Positions 9,761-15,981 of a stretch of DNA of 53,977 nt are shown here, piece after piece (position 1 is the first letter of the stretch; each line of letters begins with the position of its first letter). The position numbers were made by a program, and so were the translations under genes. The stretch lies in contig CAIZMB010000084.1 in assembly GCA_903933935.1 (NCBI GenBank), forward strand, positions 1 to 53,977. Reading direction: 5' to 3'. The DNA comes from an uncultured Cytophagaceae bacterium. GTDB lineage: Bacteria; Bacteroidota; Bacteroidia; Cytophagales; Spirosomataceae. The notes below the pieces were generated by a model that had not been told where the DNA came from, searched no databases, and saw nothing but the letters and a program-made list of their open reading frames with translations.

Positions 9761-9999
9761 AAAAAAAGCTCTTTAAAATTGTTTTCAATTTTTTGATCAT
9801 TGGAGCCTTTACATGCGATGGATATGGCCAACAAGTTTGCCCAGATACTTTCAAAATAACAAGCTGTAGAGTAGGAATATCGAATAGAAAAACCGCTATT
9901 TTTCAAAAAATACCGGTTTTGAATAAGTCAAAAGTTGAAAATGAAAAGCAGATTGTAATTGATTTGTCATCCAAAAAGAGAACAACTTTAAAATATTAG
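9757..9999 (+). CDS. Small putative secreted protein, unknown function
   Basis: An 80-residue ORF translationally coupled to the second sulfatase through an ATGA overlap. Residues 1-24 look like a signal peptide (basic MKKKLFK, hydrophobic IVFNFLIIGAF, then GYGQQ). The predicted mature part of about 55 residues is basic, with two cysteines (CPDTFKITSC) that could form a disulfide. I do not recognise the family. The coupling and signal peptide favour a real gene, but a decayed fragment of a larger gene is also possible. A terminator follows at once. Confidence 0.5.
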   Translation: MKKKLFKIVFNFLIIGAFTCDGYGQQVCPDTFKITSCRVGISNRKTAIFQKIPVLNKSKVENEKQIVIDLSSKKRTTLKY

Positions 10000-10012
10000 A
10001 GTTTTAAAGTGT

Positions 10013-10046
10013 TTAAAAGAGAGAGACTTATGTTTCTCTTTTTTTT
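10013..10046 (+). terminator. Rho-independent terminator of the sulfatase/PUL operon
   Basis: A short stem AAAAGAGA ... TCTCTTTT followed by a long T-run lies 14 bases after the stop of the last ORF of the locus. Confidence 0.7.
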
Positions 10047-10071
10047 GTCTAGACTTTATGTTTTGATTTTC

Positions 10072-10097
10072 AACTTCGTTTAAATTTAAACAAAGTT
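10072..10097. repeat. Near-perfect 26-bp palindrome
   Basis: AACTTCGTTTAAA (10072-10084) is followed directly by TTTAAACAAAGTT (10085-10097), giving perfect dyad symmetry except for one mismatched pair. It sits between the PUL terminator and the tRNA-Val gene. There is no T-run, so it is not a terminator. It has the look of a protein-binding site such as a recombinase or repressor site. Apart from this and the two terminators, 10047-10150 shows no gene. Confidence 0.55.
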
Positions 10098-10148
10098 AAA
10101 TTTCACCTGAAATACCCTCTCGTGCTACCTGTTTTGCTACCACTCCCG

Positions 10149-10184
10149 TAAAATAAAAGAATCCACCCTTTTGAGGTGGATTCT
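10149..10184 (-). terminator. Terminator of tRNA-Val
   Basis: A perfect 10-bp stem (AGAATCCACC at 10158-10167 with GGTGGATTCT at 10175-10184) and 7-base loop. On the minus strand it is followed by TTTTATTTT. It abuts the encoded CCA end of the tRNA. Confidence 0.85.
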
Positions 10185-10261
10185 GGTGGTCCCACAAGGA
10201 TTCGAACCTTGGACCCCCTGCTTGTAAGGCAGGTGCTCTGAACCAGCTGAGCTATAGGACC
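10184..10261 (-). tRNA. tRNA-Val (anticodon UAC)
   Basis: Read on minus: acceptor GGTCCTA pairs with TGGGACC. The D arm contains GCTCAGCTGGTTCAGAGC. The anticodon stem CCTGC/GCAGG encloses loop CTTACAA, giving anticodon TAC (Val). The T arm is CAAGG-TTCGAAT-CCTTG, followed by discriminator A and an encoded CCA (10186-10184). All four arms pair well and the body is 75 nt plus CCA. The T-loop orientation fixes the minus strand. Confidence 0.97.
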
Positions 10262-10280
10262 ATTCCGCTGAATGGGATTG

Positions 10281-10311
10281 CAAATATCCGAAATTATTTA
10301 TTTTTATCCAA
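10281..10311 (-). promoter_or_regulatory. Candidate promoter of tRNA-Val
   Basis: On minus, TTG (10311-10309) is separated by 20 bases from GATATTTG (10288-10281). This is one mismatch from the Bacteroidota -7 consensus TAnnTTTG, and it ends about 20 bases upstream of the mature tRNA 5' end. Confidence 0.45.
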
Positions 10312-10408
10312 GTAGGACACAGAAAAAAATGGATATTTTTGCGCCAACAACCTTTCTTTTGATTTTTTGAACGAAAGAACGCATCTTTGTATACACATAT
10401 AATATCCC

Positions 10409-11224
10409 ATGGATCAACTTCTTAGCCTCGATAACTTAATCAGTTTACTGACCCTTACTTTTTTAGAAATTGTCCTGGGAATTGATAATATAATCTTCAT
10501 TTCAATCACCGCAGCCCGTTTGCCTAAGCAAGATCAAGCCAAAGCCCGTAACATAGGTTTGATCCTCGCCATGATTTTTAGAATCATCTTGCTTTTTGGT
10601 ATTTCCATTCTTATATCACTCCAAAAACCCTTTGCCCACATTCATTATACCTACTTCAATGCCGCCCCCACCGGACAATCCATCATCCTGTTTATCGGCG
10701 GTCTCTTTCTACTCTACAAAGCCAGCAACGAAATATTCATGAAGCTAGAAGGGGAGGAGGAACACCTAAGTAGCAATACCCAAAAGAAAATCAACAGCAT
10801 CGGTACCATCGTGACGCAAATCGCCCTCATCAACCTAGTCTTTTCCATCGACTCGATTTTGACCGCGATAGGCCTTTCCGATAACATGTGGGTGATGATC
10901 ATCGCCGTTGTGGCTTCTGCCATTATCATGATGGCTTTCTCTGGGCCCGTTGGCCGTTTTGTGAATGATCACCCCTCACTCCAAGTACTTGGCCTATCTT
11001 TCCTCATTATGATCGGTTTTATGCTGATCGCCGAAGCCAGCCACGGCTCTGAACTCAGTATCCTAGGAAATACCATCGGACAAATTCCCAAAGGTTACCT
11101 TTACTTCTCCATCGCCTTCTCGCTGTTTGTTGAGTTTATCAACATCCAAATGAAAAAGAAATCAACCAAATCGATCGAAATTCATGACATCAAAAACCAA
11201 GCTGAAAAAGATGGGATTATTTAA
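10409..11224 (+). CDS. TerC-family integral membrane protein
   Basis: A 271-residue polytopic inner-membrane protein with about seven hydrophobic helices. It has the TerC hallmark near the N-terminus (FLEIVLGIDNIIFISI) and the repeated acidic motif in the second half (LVFSIDSILTAIGL); these Asp residues sit inside membrane helices. The family is linked to metal-ion handling, including manganese export, and tellurite resistance, but the role here is inferred only. It stands alone on plus after the divergent tRNA. Codon choice is richer in G/C-ending codons than in the PUL to its left. The likely promoter is TTTTG, 20 bases, CATCTTTG at about 10356-10387. Confidence 0.92.
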   Translation: MDQLLSLDNLISLLTLTFLEIVLGIDNIIFISITAARLPKQDQAKARNIGLILAMIFRIILLFGISILISLQKPFAHIHYTYFNAAPTGQSIILFIGGLFLLYKASNEIFMKLEGEEEHLSSNTQKKINSIGTIVTQIALINLVFSIDSILTAIGLSDNMWVMIIAVVASAIIMMAFSGPVGRFVNDHPSLQVLGLSFLIMIGFMLIAEASHGSELSILGNTIGQIPKGYLYFSIAFSLFVEFINIQMKKKSTKSIEIHDIKNQAEKDGII

Positions 11225-11229
11225 ATCTA

Positions 11230-11260
11230 CAAAAAAAGGCCTGAATGATATTCAGGCCTC
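11230..11260 (-). terminator. Terminator of the thioredoxin-like gene
   Basis: A perfect 10-bp stem AGGCCTGAAT/ATTCAGGCCT with 3-base loop (11237-11259). On minus it is followed by TTTTTTT. It serves the minus-strand gene ending at 11281; on plus no T-run follows, though it may also slow terC transcripts. Confidence 0.8.
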
Positions 11261-11280
11261 TAACTACAATAATATTTTTT

Positions 11281-11697
11281 TTAATTCTTTACCCCCTTCG
11301 CAATTCCCAGCAACTCCTTAGCGCCACCCTGCGGTAAACCTAAGACCTTTTTCTTAACACGACCACTTGCATCCATGAACATGATCGTCGGGTAGCCCTC
11401 TAATGGATACATATTAGCCAAAGCCGGACCCTCGCCCGCCTCCATGTCTACACCGATCGACACATAATGCGCATTGATATAATCCCCTAACTCTTTATTT
11501 GGGAATACCTTCGTCTTTAATACCTTGCAAGGTCCACACCATGAAGTGTATGCGTCAAACATAATTAATTTCTTCTCCTTCTTCGCCTTGGCCAAAGCCT
11601 GACGGAAGCTTCCTTCAAAAAACTGTACCCCATCACCCTCCGCCGCAAATGCAGACAGACTCAACATAACCAACAAAAATGATAATACCTTTTTCAT
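11281..11697 (-). CDS. Secreted thioredoxin-family protein
   Basis: A 138-residue thioredoxin-fold protein with a signal peptide (about 1-19, LLVMLSLSAFA). The active-site motif is TSWCGPCKVLK (Cys54, Cys57), followed by the cis-Pro region (LEGYPTIMFMD). The form resembles DUF255/thioredoxin_7-type proteins that reduce or isomerise disulfides in the periplasm. It is downstream of dnaN on the same strand, separated by a 54-bp gap with a repeat hairpin. Its own terminator follows. Exact partners are unknown. Confidence 0.9.
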   Translation of the reverse strand: MKKVLSFLLVMLSLSAFAAEGDGVQFFEGSFRQALAKAKKEKKLIMFDAYTSWCGPCKVLKTKVFPNKELGDYINAHYVSIGVDMEAGEGPALANMYPLEGYPTIMFMDASGRVKKKVLGLPQGGAKELLGIAKGVKN

Positions 11698-11748
11698 ATT
11701 TTTTTATTTAATACCTATTATTTTGGGACGAGGTAAACCCGTCCCCTA
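11698..11748. repeat. Single copy of a dispersed hairpin repeat
   Basis: The stretch TTTTGGGACG-AGGTAAACC-CGTCCCCTACAATC forms a 6-bp stem (11725-11730 with 11740-11745), preceded by TAATACCTATTA. The same layout (TTTTGGGA, hairpin, TCCCCTACRATYA, with TACCTATT nearby) occurs three times in tandem at 21097-21201. It fills the gap between dnaN and the thioredoxin-like gene. Confidence 0.55.
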
Positions 11749-11751
11749 CAA

Positions 11752-12876
11752 TCAATTATACGAATTCAACATCACCGGCATCACCAACAACAAGATATCT
11801 TCACTCTCATCTTGATCCGACGGGATAATTAAGCCAGCCTTATTAGGCTCACTCAATTTAATGTCCACAAATTTGGCCGATAAATTGCTCAACAACTCCG
11901 AAATCAATTTAGCATTAAATCCAATCTCCATATCCTTCCCCGAATATTCACAAGGCAAGGCCTCATTCGCCTCATTCGAGTAATCCAAATCCTCCGCCGA
12001 AAGTGTCAACAAATTAGCCGTTAACTTCAAACGAATTTGATGCGTCGTCTTATTCGAATAAATCGAAATACGCTTTACCGAGCTTAAAAACTCCAAGCGA
12101 TTGATCGTTAAAATTTCATTATTCTCCTTCGGGATCGCATTCTCATATTCTGGGAAACGCTCATCGATAATCCGACAAATTAATTGGAAACTCTGGAAAC
12201 TAAAGAAGGCATTCGAGGCCGAAAAGTCGACCGTCACCTGCGTATCATCCATCGGCAAAGTAGATTTCAAAAGAGCCAACGCTTTCTTCGGTAATATTAA
12301 GCTACTCTGCGTCTCTGGACGTATATCATTTCGTCTATAACGTACCAAACGATGACCGTCCGTAGCCACAAAATTTGTATGATCTCCCATCATTTGAATC
12401 AATACCCCCGTCATCGCCGGACGCATGTCATCATTGGAAACAGCTAACAACGTATTCGCTATCGCTTCGCCTAACACTAATCCCGATAAATTAATCGATT
12501 GTGTTTTAGCCACCTCCGGAATTCTTGGGAAGTCAATTGGGTTTTCACCACTTAACTTAAAACGACCATTTTGAGTCGAAATCTCCGCACCAAAAGTACC
12601 CGGATCCGCTCCTATAGTAACCGGTTGGTCCGGTAAACTACGCAAAGTCTCTAATAATAATCGGGCCGGCAACGCAATAGAGCCATTCTCAAATCCCTCC
12701 ACATCTAAAGTTGTCGTCATCACCGTCTGCAAATCAGACGCGGTTAAGGTGAGTTTATCACCGGTCAACTCGACTAATATGTTTTCCAAAATTGGAATGA
12801 TGGGATTACTAGCAACCACTCCGTTGATCGCGGAAATTTGCTTTAACAGAACATTCGATGCGACTAAGAATTTCAT
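11752..12876 (-). CDS. dnaN: DNA polymerase III beta subunit (sliding clamp)
   Basis: A 374-residue clamp subunit, normal length. Three tandem clamp domains can be followed: about 1-120 (MKFLVASNVLLKQISAINGV), 121-245 (starting SINLSGLVLGEAIANTLLAV) and 246-374. Family landmarks include VATDGHRLVRYR, and it ends in the LLLVMPVML-type C-terminus. It forms a ring around DNA that tethers the replicative polymerase. dnaA and recF are not adjacent, so this is not evidence for an origin here. Upstream, on minus, about 230 bp separate it from the rhodopsin terminator. Confidence 0.97.
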   Translation of the reverse strand: MKFLVASNVLLKQISAINGVVASNPIIPILENILVELTGDKLTLTASDLQTVMTTTLDVEGFENGSIALPARLLLETLRSLPDQPVTIGADPGTFGAEISTQNGRFKLSGENPIDFPRIPEVAKTQSINLSGLVLGEAIANTLLAVSNDDMRPAMTGVLIQMMGDHTNFVATDGHRLVRYRRNDIRPETQSSLILPKKALALLKSTLPMDDTQVTVDFSASNAFFSFQSFQLICRIIDERFPEYENAIPKENNEILTINRLEFLSSVKRISIYSNKTTHQIRLKLTANLLTLSAEDLDYSNEANEALPCEYSGKDMEIGFNAKLISELLSNLSAKFVDIKLSEPNKAGLIIPSDQDESEDILLLVMPVMLNSYN

Positions 12877-13043
12877 TATTTAATTCAGCTTTAAAATTTT
12901 ATTGACCCAAACGCAATCATTTTTGCGTTCAAACATTGAAGTTAAAATATTTTAAGAACTATACCAAAGGAATCATTTATTGTATTCGCTTGGAAAATCC
13001 ATTTGAAGAAAAAAATGGATACTTAAATTAATTTTTTGATGTA

Positions 13044-13083
13044 AAAAATAAAAGGGGTGAAGTCAAAGCTCCTTCCCCCTTTT
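13044..13083 (-). terminator. Terminator of the rhodopsin gene
   Basis: On minus, AAAAGGGG pairs with CCCCTTTT (13076-13083 with 13050-13057) around an inner GAAG/CTTC stem, and is followed by an AT tract (TTTTATTTTTTAC). It lies 23 bases after the rhodopsin stop. The rest of 12877-13105 shows no gene. Confidence 0.7.
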
Positions 13084-13105
13084 AAAAAACCAAACAACTT
13101 AAAAT

Positions 13106-13828
13106 CTATTTTTCTGCTGCTGTAGCTCCTTTGGCAATTGAATAAACAACTAAACCAAAACCGATTTTGTTCACCGCATCAGCAATGTTATAAGCTAAAT
13201 CGATGTTTCCAGCAAAACCACTTAATAAGTTACCTGGTAACATCATGTATCCGATTGGATAGATAGCCCAACCTACTAATGTAAACCAACGCATTACGTT
13301 ATATCCAGACTTCACAGCCTCACTAGTAGAAGCAGCGGCTAATTTAGACGCCTCACCTGCGTAGATTTCATAAATGATCACTGCCCATCCTAAAGTAGAG
13401 ATGATACCCCATAACACGTTTTGTTCTGGAACTACTGCCTCTCCAATGTAACCTGCAACTAACATCACCACAGATCCAAAGATTAAACGAGATAACATCC
13501 CGCCTTTAGCACCCGCTGGCTTTAAGATTAAATAATACTCAATACACATCAAAGGAACTGTTAAAGTCCAGTCAATGTAACGGAATTGAGTTGGTGACTC
13601 ATGTGTTTCTAACCACACACCACGCATGTAAAAATAATGTACTGCAGCGATAAAGGTAATCAATGCTGAAATCAACAAAGATGTTTTCCATTTATCATTT
13701 ACTGTTCCGCGCTCTACAATAAAGAAGATAGAGGCAGCCAACATCGACATGTAACCTGTAAAGAAGGTAAAGCCAATGTAATCACCGGCAGCTAAACTGC
13801 CGTCCAACAAAATGTTTACTAAATCCAT
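13106..13828 (-). CDS. Proteorhodopsin-type light-driven proton pump
   Basis: A seven-helix retinal protein of 240 residues from the chosen ATG at 13828; an upstream ATG at 13876 would add 16 residues but overlaps a promoter-like -7 box. Numbers here use the longer form. Helix C reads RYIDWTLTVPLMCIEYYLIL, giving proton acceptor D102, T106 and donor E113 (a DTE-type proton pump). M110 sits at the spectral-tuning position, which suggests green absorption. H80 (VHYFYMRGVW) matches the conserved proteorhodopsin histidine that pairs with the acceptor. K237 (ADAVNKIGFGL) binds retinal. G157 (VLWGIISTLGW) aligns with the position that is glycine in xanthorhodopsin and bulky in many proteorhodopsins. 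blh and crtY lie just upstream on the same strand. Confidence 0.97.
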   Translation of the reverse strand: MDLVNILLDGSLAAGDYIGFTFFTGYMSMLAASIFFIVERGTVNDKWKTSLLISALITFIAAVHYFYMRGVWLETHESPTQFRYIDWTLTVPLMCIEYYLILKPAGAKGGMLSRLIFGSVVMLVAGYIGEAVVPEQNVLWGIISTLGWAVIIYEIYAGEASKLAAASTSEAVKSGYNVMRWFTLVGWAIYPIGYMMLPGNLLSGFAGNIDLAYNIADAVNKIGFGLVVYSIAKGATAAEK

Positions 13829-13873
13829 AATTAAAAAGTTTAAAAAGGTTGAAAATGATTTTGTTAATAAACT

Positions 13874-13904
13874 CAAAGATTTAAAAATTGTTTTTTAAAT
13901 ACAA
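13874..13904 (-). promoter_or_regulatory. Candidate promoter of the rhodopsin gene
   Basis: On minus, TTG (13904-13902), 20 bases, then AATCTTTG (13881-13874), one mismatch from TAnnTTTG. Transcription would begin around 13867, downstream of the ATG at 13876, so the ATG at 13828 is the better start. This gives the rhodopsin its own transcript, separate from crtY-blh. Confidence 0.45.
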
Positions 13905-13954
13905 AAAAAATAAAAGAATATATTTAAAAAGTGCAAATTTGGAGTGTTTAGGCA

Positions 13955-14812
13955 TTATTTTTTTTTCACAAATTGATGCATCAACCAAAAATGTGGCATA
14001 GTTAACAGCGAAAGAAAAATAAATAAGTAATAAATAACACCCGTATTTGAGTTCATTTTAAGAAAGAAAAAACCCATGACGAAAGCTAAAAAGCTGAAGG
14101 GTAATAATTTAGCTAAAATAGTTTTCAAATTTAATTGTAAATGCTTTGACATATCACTCAAGCTGTATACCGCATGGCAACAAGCAAAATAACACACAAA
14201 GGCAGGAAGCAAGGGTAACCAGCAACCTAGTATAAGCGTAATAAGGGTGTTGATATAACGAAACATGCTTTGGCGTCTAAATCCTAGTAGGATACCCAAT
14301 AAACACAGATAGGGCCAGTAGGCAGGTAAAGCTACCGGTAATGCCCAAACCCAATCTCCCAAAACCACTTTTACCTCATCAAAATGGAAATAAATGATCC
14401 AACCTAATATCCCCAGCCCTAAAGACATTTTTTGACCAAACGCTAAAATAGAGCCCTTTTCTACTTCATCATTTTCAAAATCACCAAAATGAAAAATTGA
14501 GATTAATATAAAAATAACAAAGGAAATTTTGGGAAAATAATACCACATGAGCGCATAAAGTAGCATTACCCCCAAATAAGATCCCACGAACCTCAGTAGA
14601 GAAAAAGATAAACCTTGGTCTTTTTTCTGTTTTTGAATAAGTAAATGATCCCCTGCACCATGTGGAATACCCAATAAAAACATGAAAATAAAGGTAAATG
14701 CATAATCAAAATATGGATTGCTTGGTTCCACCAAAAAGCGAAAACCACCATATCCGATCGTGACGATAGATCCAAAAAATCTCTTTATCTGGATCTGGTA
14801 AAGCTTTTCCAT
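13955..14812 (-). CDS. blh: Beta-carotene 15,15'-dioxygenase, Brp/Blh family
   Basis: A 285-residue integral membrane oxygenase that cleaves beta-carotene into two retinal molecules. The family hallmark FLLGIPHGAGDHLL is at about 46-58 (His51, His56). Further conserved histidines are in SIFHFGDFEND, in CCHAVYSLSDM and in MPHFWLMHQF; these should ligate iron. About eight hydrophobic helices. Its start overlaps the end of crtY by 28 bp, so the pair is translationally coupled: CrtY makes the substrate and Blh the product. The rhodopsin that uses the retinal is encoded 126 bp downstream. Confidence 0.94.
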   Translation of the reverse strand: MEKLYQIQIKRFFGSIVTIGYGGFRFLVEPSNPYFDYAFTFIFMFLLGIPHGAGDHLLIQKQKKDQGLSFSLLRFVGSYLGVMLLYALMWYYFPKISFVIFILISIFHFGDFENDEVEKGSILAFGQKMSLGLGILGWIIYFHFDEVKVVLGDWVWALPVALPAYWPYLCLLGILLGFRRQSMFRYINTLITLILGCWLPLLPAFVCYFACCHAVYSLSDMSKHLQLNLKTILAKLLPFSFLAFVMGFFFLKMNSNTGVIYYLFIFLSLLTMPHFWLMHQFVKKK

Positions 14813-15963
14813 AAATGCGTTAAAAATAGGCGAATGGGGAGTCTGCAGAATATCTGAATCTCTTGGAACAGTGTGCTTTTTTCATCCAAAAACATTAATA
14901 TTTGAGGCATAGGCACTGAATGGAAGAGTCGTTTCATCACCTCTGGAACTTGTTTTGTATCTGTTTTGATGATGCTTAACAGTAAGCGATCATAAAACCG
15001 GAAGCGCCCTGGCTTTTTTCTATTGACCTGGCTAACTATATTTTTCGCGTCTTGATGCATTCGAGTGAACGCATATCCTGTGGATGCCTTTACCTGACCA
15101 GCCGCCGTGCCTATTTTAAGGATTCCATCAGATTCCAATGGAAACGCATAATCACTCATCGGGATACTTCCCATTTCTTCCTTTTCCAATGCATACGGAA
15201 TGGCCCCTAATTGAGTCTTCCAATATTCCTCCCAAAGTTCCTGATAATACACTTTCTCATACTGCTTCGTACTAAAGACGGTGGTCTCTACCAAAGCATG
15301 GGTTTTACTAAACGGTAATATATAATGAAAACAGGTGAAATGTTCATGCTTTTGGATTAAACTAAAATCCATTAATGTTGCCTTATTTTCGTCAAACGTA
15401 GGAGTATCTGTGCGAATAAACTTTCCATAAAAATGCTGATAAAGCCCGCCACTCTTTTGCCAATCTTCTTGATTAAACCGAGAGTCGGCAACTTTTTTGC
15501 TCCTATATGTTTCCCCTGATTCTAATGAAATCGTAAAATATTCATCTCCTTTAGCTACATTTTTGGCCATTCCTGCCACAACTTCAATGCCTGGATTCTT
15601 AGGGATATATTCAGAAAAGAAAAAAGAATAGAATTTCTCAGAGGAGATGTAATGGTAATGGATAGGCTCAACACAGGATTTAATTTCCATTCCATCAGCG
15701 CCGACAAACGCTAAATGATTCCATTTTTTTTCAATTAAATGGGAATAGATGGGAGGATTATTCTGCCAGAAGCACCAGGATTTCTCGGATCGGTCACCCG
15801 AATCGATCAAAAGAATTTTTAAGTGATGATCAGTAGGAGATTGGGTTAATTCATATAGTAATTGAAGTCCTGCCGCGCCAGCACCTATAATCGCGATATC
15901 AAAAACCTCTTTATCTTTCAATATGATTTTGTTGTTATTATTTGTTATTTTTCTAACAAGCAA
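14785..15963 (-). CDS. crtY: Lycopene beta-cyclase, CrtY type
   Basis: A 392-residue FAD-binding cyclase that converts lycopene to beta-carotene. An N-terminal Rossmann motif DIAIIGAGAAGLQ (glycines 27-32) is followed by DSGDRSEKSWCFW, the typical CrtY segment. A middle region carries PMSDYAFP and GTAAGQVKASTGYAF, the cyclase-family motif near the flavin. The start is 18 bases after the gldG stop and the end overlaps blh, suggesting one transcript gldG-crtY-blh. Other carotenoid genes (crtE, crtB, crtI) are not in the window and must lie elsewhere. Confidence 0.94.
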   Translation of the reverse strand: MLVRKITNNNNKIILKDKEVFDIAIIGAGAAGLQLLYELTQSPTDHHLKILLIDSGDRSEKSWCFWQNNPPIYSHLIEKKWNHLAFVGADGMEIKSCVEPIHYHYISSEKFYSFFFSEYIPKNPGIEVVAGMAKNVAKGDEYFTISLESGETYRSKKVADSRFNQEDWQKSGGLYQHFYGKFIRTDTPTFDENKATLMDFSLIQKHEHFTCFHYILPFSKTHALVETTVFSTKQYEKVYYQELWEEYWKTQLGAIPYALEKEEMGSIPMSDYAFPLESDGILKIGTAAGQVKASTGYAFTRMHQDAKNIVSQVNRKKPGRFRFYDRLLLSIIKTDTKQVPEVMKRLFHSVPMPQILMFLDEKSTLFQEIQIFCRLPIRLFLTHLWKSFTRSR

Positions 15964-15981
15964 ATATGCAAATTGTTTTGA

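Noticed and set aside
10100-10150. Remnant of an integrase gene beside the tRNA
   Set aside because: The stretch can be read as short peptide fragments on minus, but none carries recombinase motifs, so no gene remnant is called.
10184-10261. tRNA-Thr (anticodon TGT) on the plus strand
   Set aside because: The plus strand shows CTTGTAA in the loop position, but the T-loop (GGTTCGAATCC), D-arm order and encoded CCA exist only on minus, which gives Val-UAC.
11230-11260. Plus-strand terminator for terC
   Set aside because: The hairpin is strong, but the T-run is only on the minus strand, so it is assigned to the thioredoxin-like gene.
11752-12876. Replication origin next to dnaN
   Set aside because: No dnaA, no cluster of DnaA boxes and no recF or gyrB nearby; dnaN alone does not indicate an origin in this phylum.
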